Assembly (NCBI RefSeq): GCF_004798865.1
Contig: NW_025336587.1
Span: 1,366,734-1,430,733, forward strand
Reading direction: 5' to 3'
Source: Varanus komodoensis
Taxonomy: Eukaryota > Chordata > Lepidosauria > Squamata > Varanidae
DNA: 64,000 nucleotides
A program made the translations under genes and the position numbers. The notes under the pieces were generated by a model that worked only from the letters and a program-made list of their open reading frames with translations, did not search any database and was not told the DNA's origin. Below are positions 27,261-39,368 of this stretch, one piece after another. Positions within the stretch are counted from its first letter, which is position 1. Each line of letters begins with the position of its first letter.

Positions 27261-30200
27261 AAAGGGAGAGCTTCTACCCTTTTTTTCATCTTCTGCGATA
27301 AAAAAGACGAAATAAAGAAAGGTTGGCCTCCTCTGGACGTGTTGGGATTGCAAGCCCCAGTCGCACCAGCCCCAGACTTTGCTCTCCAGACGTGTTTAGA
27401 CCTCAGCCCCATTCCAACCCCACCACAACATGCTGCGATGCAAAGCCTATATTTGCTGGACTAGAACCCCATCACCCACGACCGACCCTGGTGTGTTGGT
27501 ACAGAAGGTGTCTTCCATATGTCCTGGGGCTGCCCAACCGGTGGGGTTTCTTGGGAAAGAGTGGTGTGGCCTAGTGCTTAGAGTCTGCCCTTGATTTTCA
27601 GCCTAACCTACTTTCCAGGGTTATTTTTATTGCAAATGCAATCAGAGTGCCTGTTGTGGAATGTGTGAAAATGGTTTACTGTTTCCTGTAACTCATCTTT
27701 CTAGAAATACTACCCGCCGGATTTTGATCCATCTAAAATCCCCAAACTTAAACTTCCAAAGGACCGTCAGTATGTGGTCCGGCTGATGGCTCCTTTTAAC
27801 ATGCGGTAAGCAAAAGACTCCTCAGAACTATGTTGACCTTGAAAACTTTTAACGTTCCATGGACCAGTGATATCCCTCAATTCCTTTCTGTGGGAGGTAC
27901 CATGAGGTGTTATAATCTTGTTTATCTGGGAGAGAAGAAAAATGGAGAGTCGCCTCAGTTTGTTGCCAGCTTGAATGTAAACAGATTTTTAAACCTTTAC
28001 AAAGGTGGCATTTAATTTCATCTTTCTGTGTGTCTCAAAATTATATTACAGCAAAATAGTGATGATCTGCACCATTAAAACAGTGTCAAAGCCTCAGAAT
28101 AAAAAAAATTTGCTCCTTACTGTTGTGAAAAGTCTATTTTGGGCGCTATGTTTTTACTTTGCCTTTCTCAGAGACTTGGTGCAGACAATCATATCTTAAT
28201 TTATTGAGATATGCTCAAATCTTTCACTCCTGTACCAAGTCCCTTTGATTCTCCATAATCATGATTAAACTAGAATATTGCTAATTAATTTTCTTCTTAG
28301 CTCAAACCACATTCTGATATTGCTTTATTCTCATGTCTTGTTTCAAACCTGCTAACTGTAGCTTCTTAGTTGAGATGAAACAGGAAAGTATGGTTAATTA
28401 GGTATGCTTCAGGGAATAACATTGGCTCAAAAGTGATACAGACTCTTCCCAGTGGCCTTGACATGGACTTTGAAGCCTTATGGATTACAAGATGTCCATA
28501 TTTGTGTGTTTTAACCCTTACAGGTGCAAGACTTGTGGTGAATACATCTACAAAGGCAAAAAGTTCAACGCTCGGAAGGAGACAGTCCAAAATGAATCTT
28601 ACTTGGGGCTTCCTATTTTCCGGTTTTATATCAAGTGTACCCGCTGTCTTGCAGAAATCACTTTCAAGGTCAGACATCTTTTGATCTCTCCTTTTCTCTC
28701 TCCCCCCCAATGCAGTTGACAAAAATAATAAAAAAACATGATTAGAGGCAGTAAACCACCTTTCCCAACCTGATGCCTTCCCAGGGTCAGGAATGCTGGG
28801 GATCAGAACCCAAAACTTCTGAAAAGCATCAGGATGGGGAAGGAAAAGAATAGGAACAAAACAACAGACAACCACACCCAATAAAATGACAAATGAACTA
28901 TGTATTTAAAATCCTCTCCAGTTGCAGGACTGCTGATTAATGGACCAGCTCACATAATTAGCATTAGAGGCCTTGAAAAACTAGAAACCTTTTGTGCAGT
29001 GTGGTACCTGTCATTTAGACATGCTGCCTGGCCATCCAAGGCCAAAGATATCTGCCTCTCCCACCACATGTCACTAAAATACTGTGGGTTGAAGATTTTA
29101 TAACCCGGTCTCACTACTTCTTCCAGATTCTGTTGAATTTATGGTCTTTCTTGAACCATTTTGGGCTGTGTTTCATTGAGTATTTAGTATGCTGGAAAAA
29201 TCTTTTTGGAAAAAAACCCCAAAGTTCCTGTTTGTTTTATTTTTTAAAACAGCTCAAAATAAATGCTGTCACTGTTGGTCAAGTAAAAGTGGCTGGTTTG
29301 TGAATAGAGAGAGAACCTGTGGAAACAGGCCGCCTAAAATGGGTGTCATAGAGTTGGGAAAACTGCAGAGAAGGGCAACTGCAGCAACCACTTTCTGTAT
29401 GAGGGAAGATCACAAACACTGGGATTGTTAAGCTTAGGAAAAAAGGCACAGAGCTATACATGGTGCTGGGAAAGAGGAGAGGGAGACACTCTCCAGAGAG
29501 GTCCGCCTGGCGCCGTTGTTATTTGTTTTTTGGCACCAGGCCAAGACCTTTTTATTTAAATGATATTTTAATAATTGTTAATATTATTTATTTATTGGTT
29601 TAAAATTTTTAGCCAGGATGAATCCAAATTTTATATGTACTTATCTGTATGATTATTTATGATGTTGGAAGCCGTCGCGAGGCTTATGCGAAAGGTATGG
29701 CATACAAAAATTCCAGATAAATAAATTTTCCTGCTGCCTCCCTCAGGTGATAGAAGATAATTGGCGGGAGGTTCTGGGCAGTTTCTCCCAGCTAACCCAA
29801 TCTTTGCTCTGCGTTGCTGGCAAACAGCCCCTTTTCGCTGTTGCGTTCCAGCAGCTGGGGCTTGGGGGGGTGCCAGCCTTAGGTGCCTGAGCGATGTTCC
29901 TGGGGGCACAGTGCTGCTGAGTTGGGGGGTGCCACCACGACAAGGCCCTTGCCCCAAGAGTGCTCTCTCTTTTGCAGTTGCCAAAGGTTTTTTTGAAGAT
30001 GATTTCAGGTCCATCCAGAGGCACAGCCAGCCGGCAATATGTGATTGGTTCCTTGACTGGTGGCTCAGCCCAAGGCAGGGCTCAGCCCTAAACGTGTGGC
30101 CTCTTCTTTCACCCTGCTTGCCTTGCTATGTTTTGCGCACCCTTCCCCCTGCAGACAGACCCTGAGAACACGGACTACGCCATGGAGCACGGGGCCACTC

Positions 30201-33200
30201 GGAACTTCCAGGCTGAGAAGCTCCTGGAGGAGGAGGAGAAGCGGCTGCAGAAGGAGAGAGAGGATGAGGAGCTGAACAACCCCATGAAGGTTTGCCACCT
30301 GCCCCTCCCTGTGGAAGGAAGGCCTGCCTTATGTTCTTCCAAGCAGAACCGGGGTCAGCAACCATATTATGATTGTGCTTCCATGCACACAAAAGCGCAC
30401 ACAGTGCTGACTGGCTCATGTTTCTAGACCTCGTGATTCTAAAGGTTTTCAGTCAAGCGCATACATGTGTCTGCACAGGCAGCCATTGCCTTGAAAGCCC
30501 GGAATGCAGATGGGAATAGATAAGTCTTCCCGTTTCCTCTTTTTGAAAGCTTGCAGTGATGAGCTGGTGCATATCTGTCTCCTTGCAGAGGGAGTTCTAA
30601 GCTGATGTGGGGATACCACTGAGAAGGCCTTCTCCCATTAGCCTAATAGGTTTCTCTTTTCTTTTATTTATTTTATTTATATTCTGCCTTTTTCCTGCAA
30701 TAAACCAACAGTATATCCCACTGACTCTCGCTGGTGGGCCAGTCAAAAGGCTGTTATGGCTAGGAGGCTTCTAATGTCTAGCCAAACTCTGCCCACTGGA
30801 GCAGCACAGAGAAGGGGTAGAGGGAACAGGGAGAAGTGGCAAAGATGCAAATGTCCAGCTTTGCTTTCCAAATTCTCACCCCACCCCCGCCGCCAGTCCA
30901 CAGATTCTCAGCCTCTGAACAGGTATGTCTGCTCCACTTGTCAGGTTTTGGAGAACAGAACCAAGGACTCCAAGCTCGAGATGGAGGTCCTGGAGAACCT
31001 GCAGGAACTGAAGGATCTGAACCAGCGGCAGGCCCACGTGGACTTCGAGGCCATGCTGCGGCAGTGCAAGGACTACGAGGAACAGCAGCGGGAGCGGGAG
31101 CAGGAGGAGGATGAGCAGGAGATGAAGTGAGGACCTGTGGGGGTGGCACCGGCTGGTTCGGGGGGTGCCCCACAATGTTGATGGGTGGCAGTCTCTGTTT
31201 TTATGAACTTAGAAAGCTCCCCATCCTTCATTTCTCCATCCTTCACTTCAAAAAAAAAAAGCATCTTTTGTCTTGCTTTTTGGGGCACCCCCACCCCACC
31301 CGCAAAAAATCCATTTTGTGGTGACTGACAGGTGGGTACATGGACAAAAATTCATTCAACTTACATTCCACTATACTAGTCCAAAGCATTTCTAAGCAGA
31401 TGACAGTATTATATAAAATAATAATATTACATAAAATAACAGCAATAAAAATAATGTACAATAAAACAGAAATGTGCAGCCATGGTCAGATATCAATAAG
31501 TTAAAATGCATTAAAGTTGAAAGCAATATAAATACTATCCAAATATAAAATCAATTGTTAAAACCTGGAGAAGAGGGCAAAAGTAGGACACAGGTCTGGG
31601 GCAGGAGTGTGGAGGGGAAAGGGAAAAGAGCTCAGTTGGGCATTTGCAGCCCTCTTGGCCCTTGTTGGTTTTTCCGCTTTGGAGAAGGTGATGCGCTCAC
31701 CAGCCCTCCCCCTCAGCCCTGCCATTGCAGAGTATTTACCGTGCAGGATTTTGGATGGTCTGTCTCCTGGACTGGAAGCTCTTCCTTGTGTGGAGTGTTT
31801 TTCCCAGCCAAGGAGTTGTCGCACTCCAGATGTTCTGGCCTGCTGCTGCATTACCCCAGGGGCAGGACGTAGCCAAGGCCATCTCCCTGTAGGTTCACAT
31901 TAATCAGATAGAGACAGGTTGAATGATAATGTGCAAGAAGGGAGACAGCGCGTGCAGAGGCAGGCTCTGAAACGGGAGAGAGGGACTACCGAAAATCCAG
32001 GGCAAGGGGCATTGCTCATTGATTTCTGCCTGGACCCAGGAGTGCGCAAGGTGTTTGTGGATCTTGCTCCCCAGGAGCAACCTCTGTCACGGGAGGAAGC
32101 CCTGTGGCTGAAAAGACATCGGTAGCTTTCCTTTTGCCTGTTTACTGATGATCTGCATTGCTATTTCACCACTGTATTCATTAGATAAACAATATCGTGA
32201 TAGATGCAGGAGCTTTAGTTTCTTCTGAAGAGTGGTGCTGTGGCTGAACTAGGGGGTGACAGCTGCACGTTCCTGGGGCAGTGCCGACCTCCACAGAGAC
32301 TGGGACCCCCTGCACCCTGCGGTGTTCCGATGTTTCTGGTCTCTTACATTGCCCTTTCTCCACTTTCTTGCCCAGAGCTATGCTGGAGAAAGCCCAGATC
32401 AGGCGGATGTTGGAGGACTCCAGTTCAGATGAGGAACCCGCTCCAACACCCGCAAAATCCCTTACCAGAATGAAGCCCACGGACATCCTGCAGGAGGTAC
32501 GTCTTGAGGTCTGAGAACAATCACAGGGCCCCGTTTTGCTGTGCGGGCCAGGCTGCCCCATCTGCAGGGGCTGTTCTCCCCCTGAGAGAACCTCCTCCTA
32601 TGCATCCCTTTTCCTTCATGCCATTTGTGGCAGAACCATGCTGTTTAAATCACTTTTCAGGACGTGCCCTCCCCTGCCTGTTTTTCCCTTGAAAAGACCC
32701 CTGTGGGGTTTACATGCCTCTGCATAGCCCAGAGTGCCTGATCCTGCCTAATCTTGGAAGCTAAGCGTGGCTGGGGCTGGCTGGAATCTGGATGGGGGAC
32801 TTAAATGTCTCAGAGAGCTTCGGCTGTGGGCTGTATAGAAATGTAACAATAATTTATCTTCCATGATATCCGCACAGCAACCTGATTAGGCTACGGATCA
32901 GCTGCTGGCCCAGACTTGCCCAATGAGCTTTGGGATAAACTCCCAAGTCCCAGTCCAAACATCTTCCTGCTACGCCGTACTGGCTCCCTTCCAAAAGGGT
33001 AGAAAACACTACCCATGAGTTGGAGGGGGATGCCAAGCCATCCCTAGCCCCTGAGAACACCCTTTTCTTCTTGCAGGGACCCCAAGGTGTCTAACCCTTT
33101 ACCCCCTCTCCACTTGATTTTTATAACAACAGCCCTTTGAGGTAGGTGAGCCAGAGAGTCCATGACTGGCCCAGAGTCACTCAGTGAGCAATAGGGCCGA

Positions 33201-34969
33201 GTGGGGGCTCAAACCTGCCTCATCTGTGTTCCTGGTGTGCTACTCTAACCACCAGGCACTTACACCAGACTCATGTGAGACTGGTCCCAGTGCTGTCCTT
33301 TTGTTCGAGGAAGGCCCTTTGGTCTGGCAGAGGCATCTGGAATTGAAGAAAGAGGGGGCAGTTTTCTTTCTTCCCAGAGTTCCTGCCACTCAGGTGGCGC
33401 AGGGCCCTCTGACCAATGTGGGCAGGCTGGAGGAGAGAGCAGGGAATTGGCAAGATTTCTCCCCTCATACTCTATTCTTGGAAGCTTCTACTGAATCAAA
33501 GGCCTCCCCCCCTCCACCCATGATTGGAGAGACAGAGTTGGACAGAACACTTTGTGTATAATGGCGTCTCTGGTAAGAATTTATTTTCGATCTTGGGCCA
33601 CTGAAGCTGCAGCCCTCTGGATGTTGTAGGATTCTGTGGCATATTGTGAGGATTGCTATTGGTTTTGTATATACTGGGCTTTGTATTCCACCAACTTCCG
33701 GGGGACCATAATCTCCACACCCTTATTTAGATGGTGTTTATATCCACAAGGAGCAAATCACTGACTTGGGGGTTATGCTCCCAGCACTGAATTAAGAATC
33801 TGGAAAAAAGACGTTATTGATTTATTGGTTTTGAAATAGTAAATACTGTGTTTGTGCTAAAACAAGAATCTCCTGGGGCATTGTGTTGTGGAAGGATCTC
33901 CAGCTGAGTGTGTGGGCAATTGCAGTTTGTGCAGGCCACAACTCTTGAAGCTGAGACATCTCCAATCTGTTTGTATCTCCCCCGGCTCTGCCTCAGGATC
34001 CAGGGCCACAAGCGAAGAAGCTGAAGGGAGAAAGCTGGGAGCGGAGCGTGGGCCGGCTGCCCCACATGGCCAAGCTCTCGGGGCTGGTTGCTGTGAAGAA
34101 GCCAGTGGGCGTTGGCCTCGTAAATGGAACAGGAAGCCCGGGTACACCGCCTGGATCAGGTACTGTGGGAGGTGCTGGGGCGTGGGAGGGAGGGCGCTGG
34201 GAGGGCTGCAAGCAGGGGAGAGACAGGCTGCCTTGTCCCCAGACCGGATACCGGCAAAGAGCGACTGGTTCCATGCCCAGGCTCCTCTGCTCCAGCTGGC
34301 GGCCTCAAGCATGGATTGGGGTCGTCCCTGTCCCCGCAAATTCAGGGGTGGGGCGCCTGAGCCCCAGGGCCTGAGGCGTGGCCCTGCACTGTAACCACGA
34401 CACCTTGTGGCTGCTTCGTGAGAAGCAAGCAAGAAACTTCAGCGGCAGGGTGCTGTGCTGTGGGAGCCTTCCCTCTTTACCGCTGGGAGTTGCTGTGCCT
34501 GGGATGCAGACTTTGGGCTGAGCAGCCTTCCACTGGCAGTGCTGGGGCTGAGCCCACAGCATTCTGCAGACCCAGCTGTAGGCGCCGCCTCGTCTTGGAA
34601 GGGAACTCAGGAGAGGAGAGGAGAGCTGCCTGGGCAAAAACCCTTTCTTCGTACGGACTTCCCCAGCTGTGGGTTCCCAGATGATGATGGGCGGCAGCTT
34701 CCACGACTCTGCAGCCATCAATGATGGGGCTGCAACCCGGCAGCCTCAGGGGCCCAAGCCAGGGCAAGGCTTGTCTGTGCGACCTTCCCACTCGCACGCC
34801 TCTGCCGGCCCGGCCCTCACGTTGCTTCCGTCTGCTCCTAGGTGCTGGGAATTGCAATGCAGATGATGCCTTCAAGGATGCCGCATTCTATTCCAGTTCA
34901 AAACCAGGAGCCTCTTCCCTCAGCCTTCTGGGAGCATACTCTGCCAGCGGGGAAAGTGAAAGCGACTGA
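27069..34969 (+). CDS. YJU2: YJU2 splicing factor (CCDC94)
   Basis: Nuclear spliceosome factor of the Yju2/Cwc16 (CCDC94) family, needed for the first catalytic step of splicing and linked to the Prp19 complex. Eight exons join in frame to 332 codons plus stop (human about 323). The N-terminus MSERKVLN joins [21 protein letters not shown] four-Cys zinc site follows ([20 protein letters not shown] and [13 protein letters not shown]), then [20 protein letters not shown], a coiled coil rich in Glu and Lys ([40 protein letters not shown]), an acidic Ser segment (EDSSSDEEP) and a divergent C-terminal tail ending [17 protein letters not shown]. The N-terminal two thirds are nearly identical to human; the tail varies, as in other vertebrates. 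It starts in a CpG-rich promoter. The call is very secure. Confidence 0.97.
27555..27645 (+). mobile_element. Sauria SINE, partial
   Basis: AGAGTGGTGTGGCCTAGTGC followed by TTTTCAGCCTAACCTACTTT and CCAGGGTTATTTTTATTGC; the middle is deleted. In YJU2 intron 1. Confidence 0.6.
27705..27805 (+). CDS. YJU2: YJU2 exon 2
   Basis: Acceptor AG at 27,703-27,704, donor GTAAGC at 27,806, leaving two bases of an Arg codon. Codes [20 protein letters not shown] and [13 protein letters not shown]. Confidence 0.97.
28524..28668 (+). CDS. YJU2: YJU2 exon 3, zinc site
   Basis: Acceptor AG at 28,522-28,523, donor GTCAGA at 28,669. Holds both CxxC pairs (CKTC and CTRC) and [10 protein letters not shown]. Confidence 0.97.
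29230..29470 (+). mobile_element. decayed CR1/L3-like fragment
   Basis: GTTGGGAAAACTGCAGAGAA and GGGCAACT-type words resemble the CR1 thumb region; no intact frame. In YJU2 intron 3. Confidence 0.35.
29485..29735 (+). mobile_element. L2-type LINE tail
   Basis: Begins AGAGAGGTCCGCCTGGCGCC and GGCACCAGGCCAAGACCTTT, the same tail as the minus-strand copies but in plus orientation, ending in an AAATAAATTTT run. In YJU2 intron 3. Confidence 0.75.
30155..30289 (+). CDS. YJU2: YJU2 exon 4
   Basis: Acceptor AG at 30,153-30,154, donor GTTTGC at 30,290, phase 0 at both ends. Codes [20 protein letters not shown] through NNPMK. Confidence 0.97.
30595..30730 (+). mobile_element. short L2-type LINE fragment
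   Basis: GAGAAGGCCTTCTCCCATTA and a TTTATTTATATTCTGCC end. In YJU2 intron 4. Confidence 0.4.
30945..31126 (+). CDS. YJU2: YJU2 exon 5, coiled coil
   Basis: Acceptor AG at 30,943-30,944, donor GTGAGG at 31,127. Codes [20 protein letters not shown] and on to [10 protein letters not shown]. Reading past the donor meets a stop at once, which supports the splice. Confidence 0.96.
31365..31560 (-). mobile_element. AT-rich LINE tail, probable
   Basis: A run of AATAATATTACATAAAATAA and ACAATAAAACAG, like the 3' UTR of the L2-type copies. In YJU2 intron 5. Confidence 0.35.
32376..32496 (+). CDS. YJU2: YJU2 exon 6
   Basis: Acceptor AG at 32,374-32,375, donor GTACGT at 32,497. Codes [20 protein letters not shown] and [18 protein letters not shown]. 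Confidence 0.95.
32725..32850 (+). mobile_element. 5S rRNA-derived SINE
   Basis: Reads CTAATCTTGGAAGCTAAGCG, then CTGGATGGGGGAC, matching 5S rRNA (GATCTCGGAAGCTAAGCAG, CTTGGATGGGAGACC) in order and spacing. 5S-derived SINEs are known from squamates. In YJU2 intron 6. Confidence 0.8.
33095..33262 (-). mobile_element. Sauria SINE
   Basis: Reverse complement of the SINE: CCTTTGAGGTAGGTGAGCCA, CCCAGAGTCACTCAGTGAGC and CTCTAACCACCAGGCACTTA. In YJU2 intron 6. Confidence 0.8.
33997..34159 (+). CDS. YJU2: YJU2 exon 7
   Basis: Acceptor AG at 33,995-33,996, donor GTACTG at 34,160, phase 1 out. Codes [20 protein letters not shown] and [11 protein letters not shown], matching human VWEQSVGSL and LVVVKKA. 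Confidence 0.93.
34842..34969 (+). CDS. YJU2: YJU2 exon 8 and stop
   Basis: Acceptor AG at 34,840-34,841. Codes [20 protein letters not shown] then TGA at 34,967-34,969; human ends GASSLSQLGAYLDSDDSN in the same way. Confidence 0.95.
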
Positions 34970-36574
34970 TCATTCCTGGACGGAAGGGCTCAGCACCCCC
35001 ACCAGCCCTCTCCCAGTCAATTGCCCTTTTTGTGTGGAGATACTTTCCAGCCCTCCAGCTGCATTCCTAAGCACAGCTGGCGGCTTCAATCCATGGAGCA
35101 TCCGCTGCAAAATTGGTGTCGCGGCGTTATGTTTCCTCGGGTGACGGTGTCCCAGCCGGGTTCCACCCACCACTAATGAACTGTTCCCTGCCTTGCCTCA
35201 CAAGCAGTTCCAATGAGTTCAAATTAGGTTCCTCTTGCAGTATTCGAGGGGGCGAGGGCCCAGCAATGGAGCAGTGCCTGCAGAACCATCTCTCTTGGGT
35301 GGTGCTGGAACCTGAGCCAGGCCCTGGCTTTGGAATCTGCAAGCAGAACAGAGGGAGAGATTCTGACCCATCCCGGCCAACCCTACCCAGCTGCTTGGCT
35401 GTAAGTGGGATGGAACCCAGGATGTAGTTTGGCTGGCCAGTGGGCAGATGGGCCTGAGCCTCTGTCCATGGGCTGCTCTCTCACTTCCCTCCCCTCCCCA
35501 GTACAGCAGGCTGCAGTAAGCAGAGAACTGTTGGGGGCTGAGTTGATCAAGCTGGGATTTTGTTTGGCTTGTGGCATTCATCTGCTTGTTGTCTGAGTGG
35601 AACTTAGAAGCGAGGGACACGAGGGAGCTGGGTTTTTTGCCATTCCTGCATTCACTTTGAGTCGGTCATCTAGGCCCCCGTAGGCCAAGCAGGCAGGTAG
35701 CCTTGATGCTTTCAGTTCTTCGTGCGTATCCTGCCAGGGTGTCTCGTGACAGTGAGATGAATTGGTGTGGGTGGGTTCTTCTGGTGTGGGGGCAGCTGGA
35801 GAGCCAGGCTGAGTGAAGTTAAAGGCCTGCAGTTCTGAACACTCCCCTCTGTTCCCGTGGAAAGCTCATCCTATTAGAGAAACTGGCGTCCGTGTCACCA
35901 CGGTCTCCGGCAGAGTTCCCAGCCCATCTGTCTGTGTGTCAACCCATCTGTGTTGGCTGGGGCTCCCTGGGATTGCTTTGCTATGCATGGCACACAGCGC
36001 GGTCGAGTTCAGAAGAGAGAGTGCAGGGCAGAATGTTCGCAGAGATGAAGAGTAAATTGTTATTTAGGCTGGATGAAAGTGGTAAGAATTTTCTAGTGCT
36101 CAGTATTGGTGGGTCTTGCAACAAAGAGATTGCAGCGAGGAGAATTCCTGTTTGACTGGCCAGATCCCTTTCTGGTTGCTCCATTGCTTTCCCTCTCCTT
36201 GATACACCATTAAATGTCTTCTTCCTCCTCCCCATCTATTTTTTCTTTCTCTGGCTAGCATTTCTATAACCAGTGAGTGTACGGGGGTGGGAGGGTGTGG
36301 ATCTGGTTTACAATCTTTTCTCAATTACCCCCTTCCCCGCGCCTAGGTTGTGCATGTTTTTGTTTCTGGAATCCACTTGCTTCTCTCGACTCCACTACCG
36401 TCTCTCTCTTGCACATGGTTGGTGCAGTTTTCTGTGTAGAGGGGTTGCCGCACTTTGAAATAGTAGCTTGAATTCTTATCCCCTCTGAAGCTCCTAAACC
36501 TGTCAGGGCACTGAATTGTTTCAGATTTCACAGGTTCTGGAGCTTGAATGGAGAGCATCCCAGCGGCTGGCATT

Positions 36575-36930
36575 TCTAATTAATTTAGAGTTTGCATGCT
36601 GCCTTTTTGGATAAGTCCTTCCCAAGGCAGCTTCTGAAAAACAGAAGAGCAGCACATGAGCACAATGCGTTTTAAAAGCCATTCCGTAAAGCAAATGACT
36701 GATACGAACCAGGAGCAACAATAGAACAGCAAATGTAGTCCATTAAAACGCAACTGTGAAATCGGTAAATAATCACCGTGAAAACAGAATAAAATCCCAA
36801 TAAAATCTTACTTGAGAGAAAGCCATAATAAATAAATGGGTCTTTTTAGCACATTGAAGGCGTTGCAGTGATGGGACCTGGTGCCAAAGACCCACAGGCC
36901 CTGCTTCCGTGGGCCTGCTGCCTGAATCGT
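36575..36930 (-). mobile_element. L2-type LINE tail
   Basis: Plus-strand AT-rich tail with AATAAAATCCCAATAAAATC and TGGTGCCAAAGACCC, similar to the 47.8-kb copy. Confidence 0.55.
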
Positions 36931-38057
36931 GCTCTCTAGCCTTTCCCCCGGCCCGTCCACTACAACCCCCAGCCAGCAATGCCAATGGTCAGAGGAGGGA
37001 AATGGTCCAAAACACTTGGACAGCTGGAGTCTGTGGGTGGGGTGGAGCTCGAAATGGGTGAAGTGCAAAACAACAAACAACCCATGGGAACTCAGCAAAA
37101 GAGGTGGCTGCAAGATTTTGCAGCGATGGCGGTGCATGGCTACCAGAGATGGATTTTAGGGCTTTACAAAGATAAAGGAGAGGTGAACAATGCTCAGAAT
37201 GGAGCCCAGGCTTGTGTGAGACCCTCTGCCTCCCGCAGCTGTCGTCTGGAGCTGCCTTTTCGCCCCCCCCCCCCCGCATCACCGGCGGCCTCTCTGTAAA
37301 GGCTCCGCTGATGGGGTATTTTTCTCCCCTGCCTCAGCAGCAGTGAGTTATGGCAAGAGCCAGCAAACTAACGCTGGGTGATGAATCTCCATTAGGCAAG
37401 ACAGGCGCTCTGCTCCCCTGGGCAATTTTCCAGCCTTCTCTGAGACTTTCCGAGGGAGGAAAAGCTGCATGACCCAGCTTTGTCTTTTGGCAGAGCTGGA
37501 GGTCACCGGGTGATACGGAAATCCATCACATGCCCTTTCTCTGATGTCTGCCCATCATCTGACTAATGAAGCGCGTGCTAAAGTTAGCCCAATTTCAGTG
37601 TGCCTCCTTTTAAAAAATGAACTTATTCCCTGAATTCTGTGGATAAACTTGAGGCTGCCATTGACGTGTTTTAGTATAACATTATTTCCCGGCCAGGCAC
37701 TGTTGGACCTGCCGGGAAATAATGACTGGAACTCCAAGGCCAGCTCAGCGAACCTCCTGCTACAGCTGGGACGTGCTAAAATCACATCTGGCAGCCTCCG
37801 TGTGCCACCCCCAGCAGGAGCAGGGGCCTTGTAGTGCTCCGAAGGCCTGATCACGAGCGGGCATCTTTTCTCCCACCCCTCATTACCACAGATCTGCTAG
37901 CCAGGATAGCGCTAAAGCACGGGTGGGAAGCTGCTTGCAGCCAGAGGGGCGCAGTCCATCATGGAGTGAGTCTCGGGGTCTGCATTCTGGCAGGGGGCAG
38001 GGCTGAAGTTGAGGGGTGGGGCCAAAATGCCAGCAGGTTTGACCTAATGGTTTAGGG

Positions 38058-38331
38058 CAGGGGTCCTCAAACCTTTTCAATAGGGGGCCAGTTGAAAGGC
38101 GGTGGCTGCACACGTGGGGGGGGGGCCTGGGCACGCGGGCCAGTGAGGCGTCGGGTGCGAGCGGAGGCCGCTCGCTCGCTCGCTTGGAGAAATGGCAGCA
38201 AGTTCAAAGCCATCTCCAGGCGAGTGAGCAAGCCTCCACCTCCTGCCTGCACAGCGGGCAAGTGTGTGCACAGGCAGCGGGGAGCAGGACGGGCTGGATC
38301 CGTCCTGCAGGCCGTAGTTTGAGGACCCATG
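38058..38331. mobile_element. hAT-like non-autonomous element
   Basis: Left end CAGGGGTCCTCAAAC; right end, reverse-complemented, CATGGGTCCTCAAAC. Flanks GTTTAGGG (38,050-38,057) and GTTCAGGG (38,332-38,339) form an 8-bp target duplication with one mismatch. It is 274 bp, GC-rich inside, with no transposase. Confidence 0.85.
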
Positions 38332-38479
38332 GTTCAGGGTGCAGCCGGCCAGGACCCCTTCCATTCCAGGAACACCCTTTCCCCAGTTATCTTTCTCTCT
38401 GCACCCCCACCCCTGACACCCATTTCACAGCCACTGAGCAGATCCAGTTCACACTGGGCTGTGTTGGGGTGATAATATT

Positions 38480-38700
38480 TTTCTATTTTATTAATTATAG
38501 TCCTATTCGACCTCTCTCCTGCAAGGGACCTACATAATCCTTCCCCCCTCATGTTACCTTGGCAGCAACGAACCCTGTGAGGTAGGCTAGGGCAGAGATT
38601 CAGAGACAGACCCAAAATCACCCGGCAGGGCAAAGGCTTGGCTTGGCTTTCCCAGGACCCAGTCTAGCATGCAGAGTGCTGCACCACGCAGGCGCCCCAC
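38480..38700 (-). mobile_element. Sauria SINE
   Basis: CCCTGTGAGGTAGGCTAGGG, CAAAATCACCCGGCAGG and the tRNA-like end near 38,700 in reverse orientation. Confidence 0.65.
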
Positions 38701-39009
38701 ACCGTCTGCCCAGTCCTCCCAGCTGGCCGCCTGAGGGGCTCTTGCGGGCCCAGGCGTGATCGCTTTCGCTGCGCTGGTGTTGCCTGTGGATAACTGCAGT
38801 CCCTGTCGCTGCAGCTGGGTGGCTAAGCCTACACCTCCGAGCTGGAACGGTAGTGCTTCCGGAGCCTCATGGCGGTTGCAGCACCTTTGGTGGCCCTGCA
38901 ATGGAGGCAGTGGCATATTTTGTATGTCCCCTCCTGGCTGCGGAGGCTGCGGCCTGACCGTGCCTGCCTTGCTCTACTCACGGTGGGAACTGACGTTCCT
39001 AGAGAGCCA

Positions 39010-39194
39010 GCACTGCAAGGCGGTTACAAGCACAGGGCTGGGGCTCGGGCTGCCTGGGTTCTGGTCCCTGCCCGGCCATGAAGCCAGCTGGGGACGCCGG
39101 GCTAGGCCCAGGCTCACAGCCCACCTGCCTCACAGGGTTGTTGTGGGCATAAGGCTGAGAGCAGGATGGGGAGAATGAGGCCAGCTGCTTTGAG
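39010..39194 (+). mobile_element. Sauria SINE
   Basis: GGCGGTTACAAGCACAGGGC, GGGTTCTGGTCCCTGCCCGG and CTGCCTCACAGGGTTGTTGT in order. Directly followed by a CR1 end. Confidence 0.7.
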
Positions 39195-39368
39195 GTCGCA
39201 AGAAAAATCAAGCGAGAGTTCGTTGAGGCCCCATCGGTGCAGGTGTTCAAGGATAGACTGGATGTCCACATGGTGGGCATGTTGTGAGCGGAGCCGGTTG
39301 GTGCTGGAGGTCAGACTAGGTGGCCTGGGAGGCCCCTTCTGACTCGCTCTGTTTCTGTGTTTCTATAT
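39195..39368 (+). mobile_element. CR1 LINE 3' end
   Basis: GGTGTTCAAGGATAGACTGG and GGTCAGACTAGGTGGCCTGG, then CCCCTTCTGACTCGCTCTGT and a TTTCTATATG end. Confidence 0.88.

Noticed and set aside
30778-31175. minus-strand open frames over YJU2 exon 5
   Set aside because: Antisense shadows of the coiled-coil exon.
33857-34432. 191-codon minus-strand open frame
   Set aside because: Antisense to YJU2 exon 7 and its intron; a GC-driven shadow frame.
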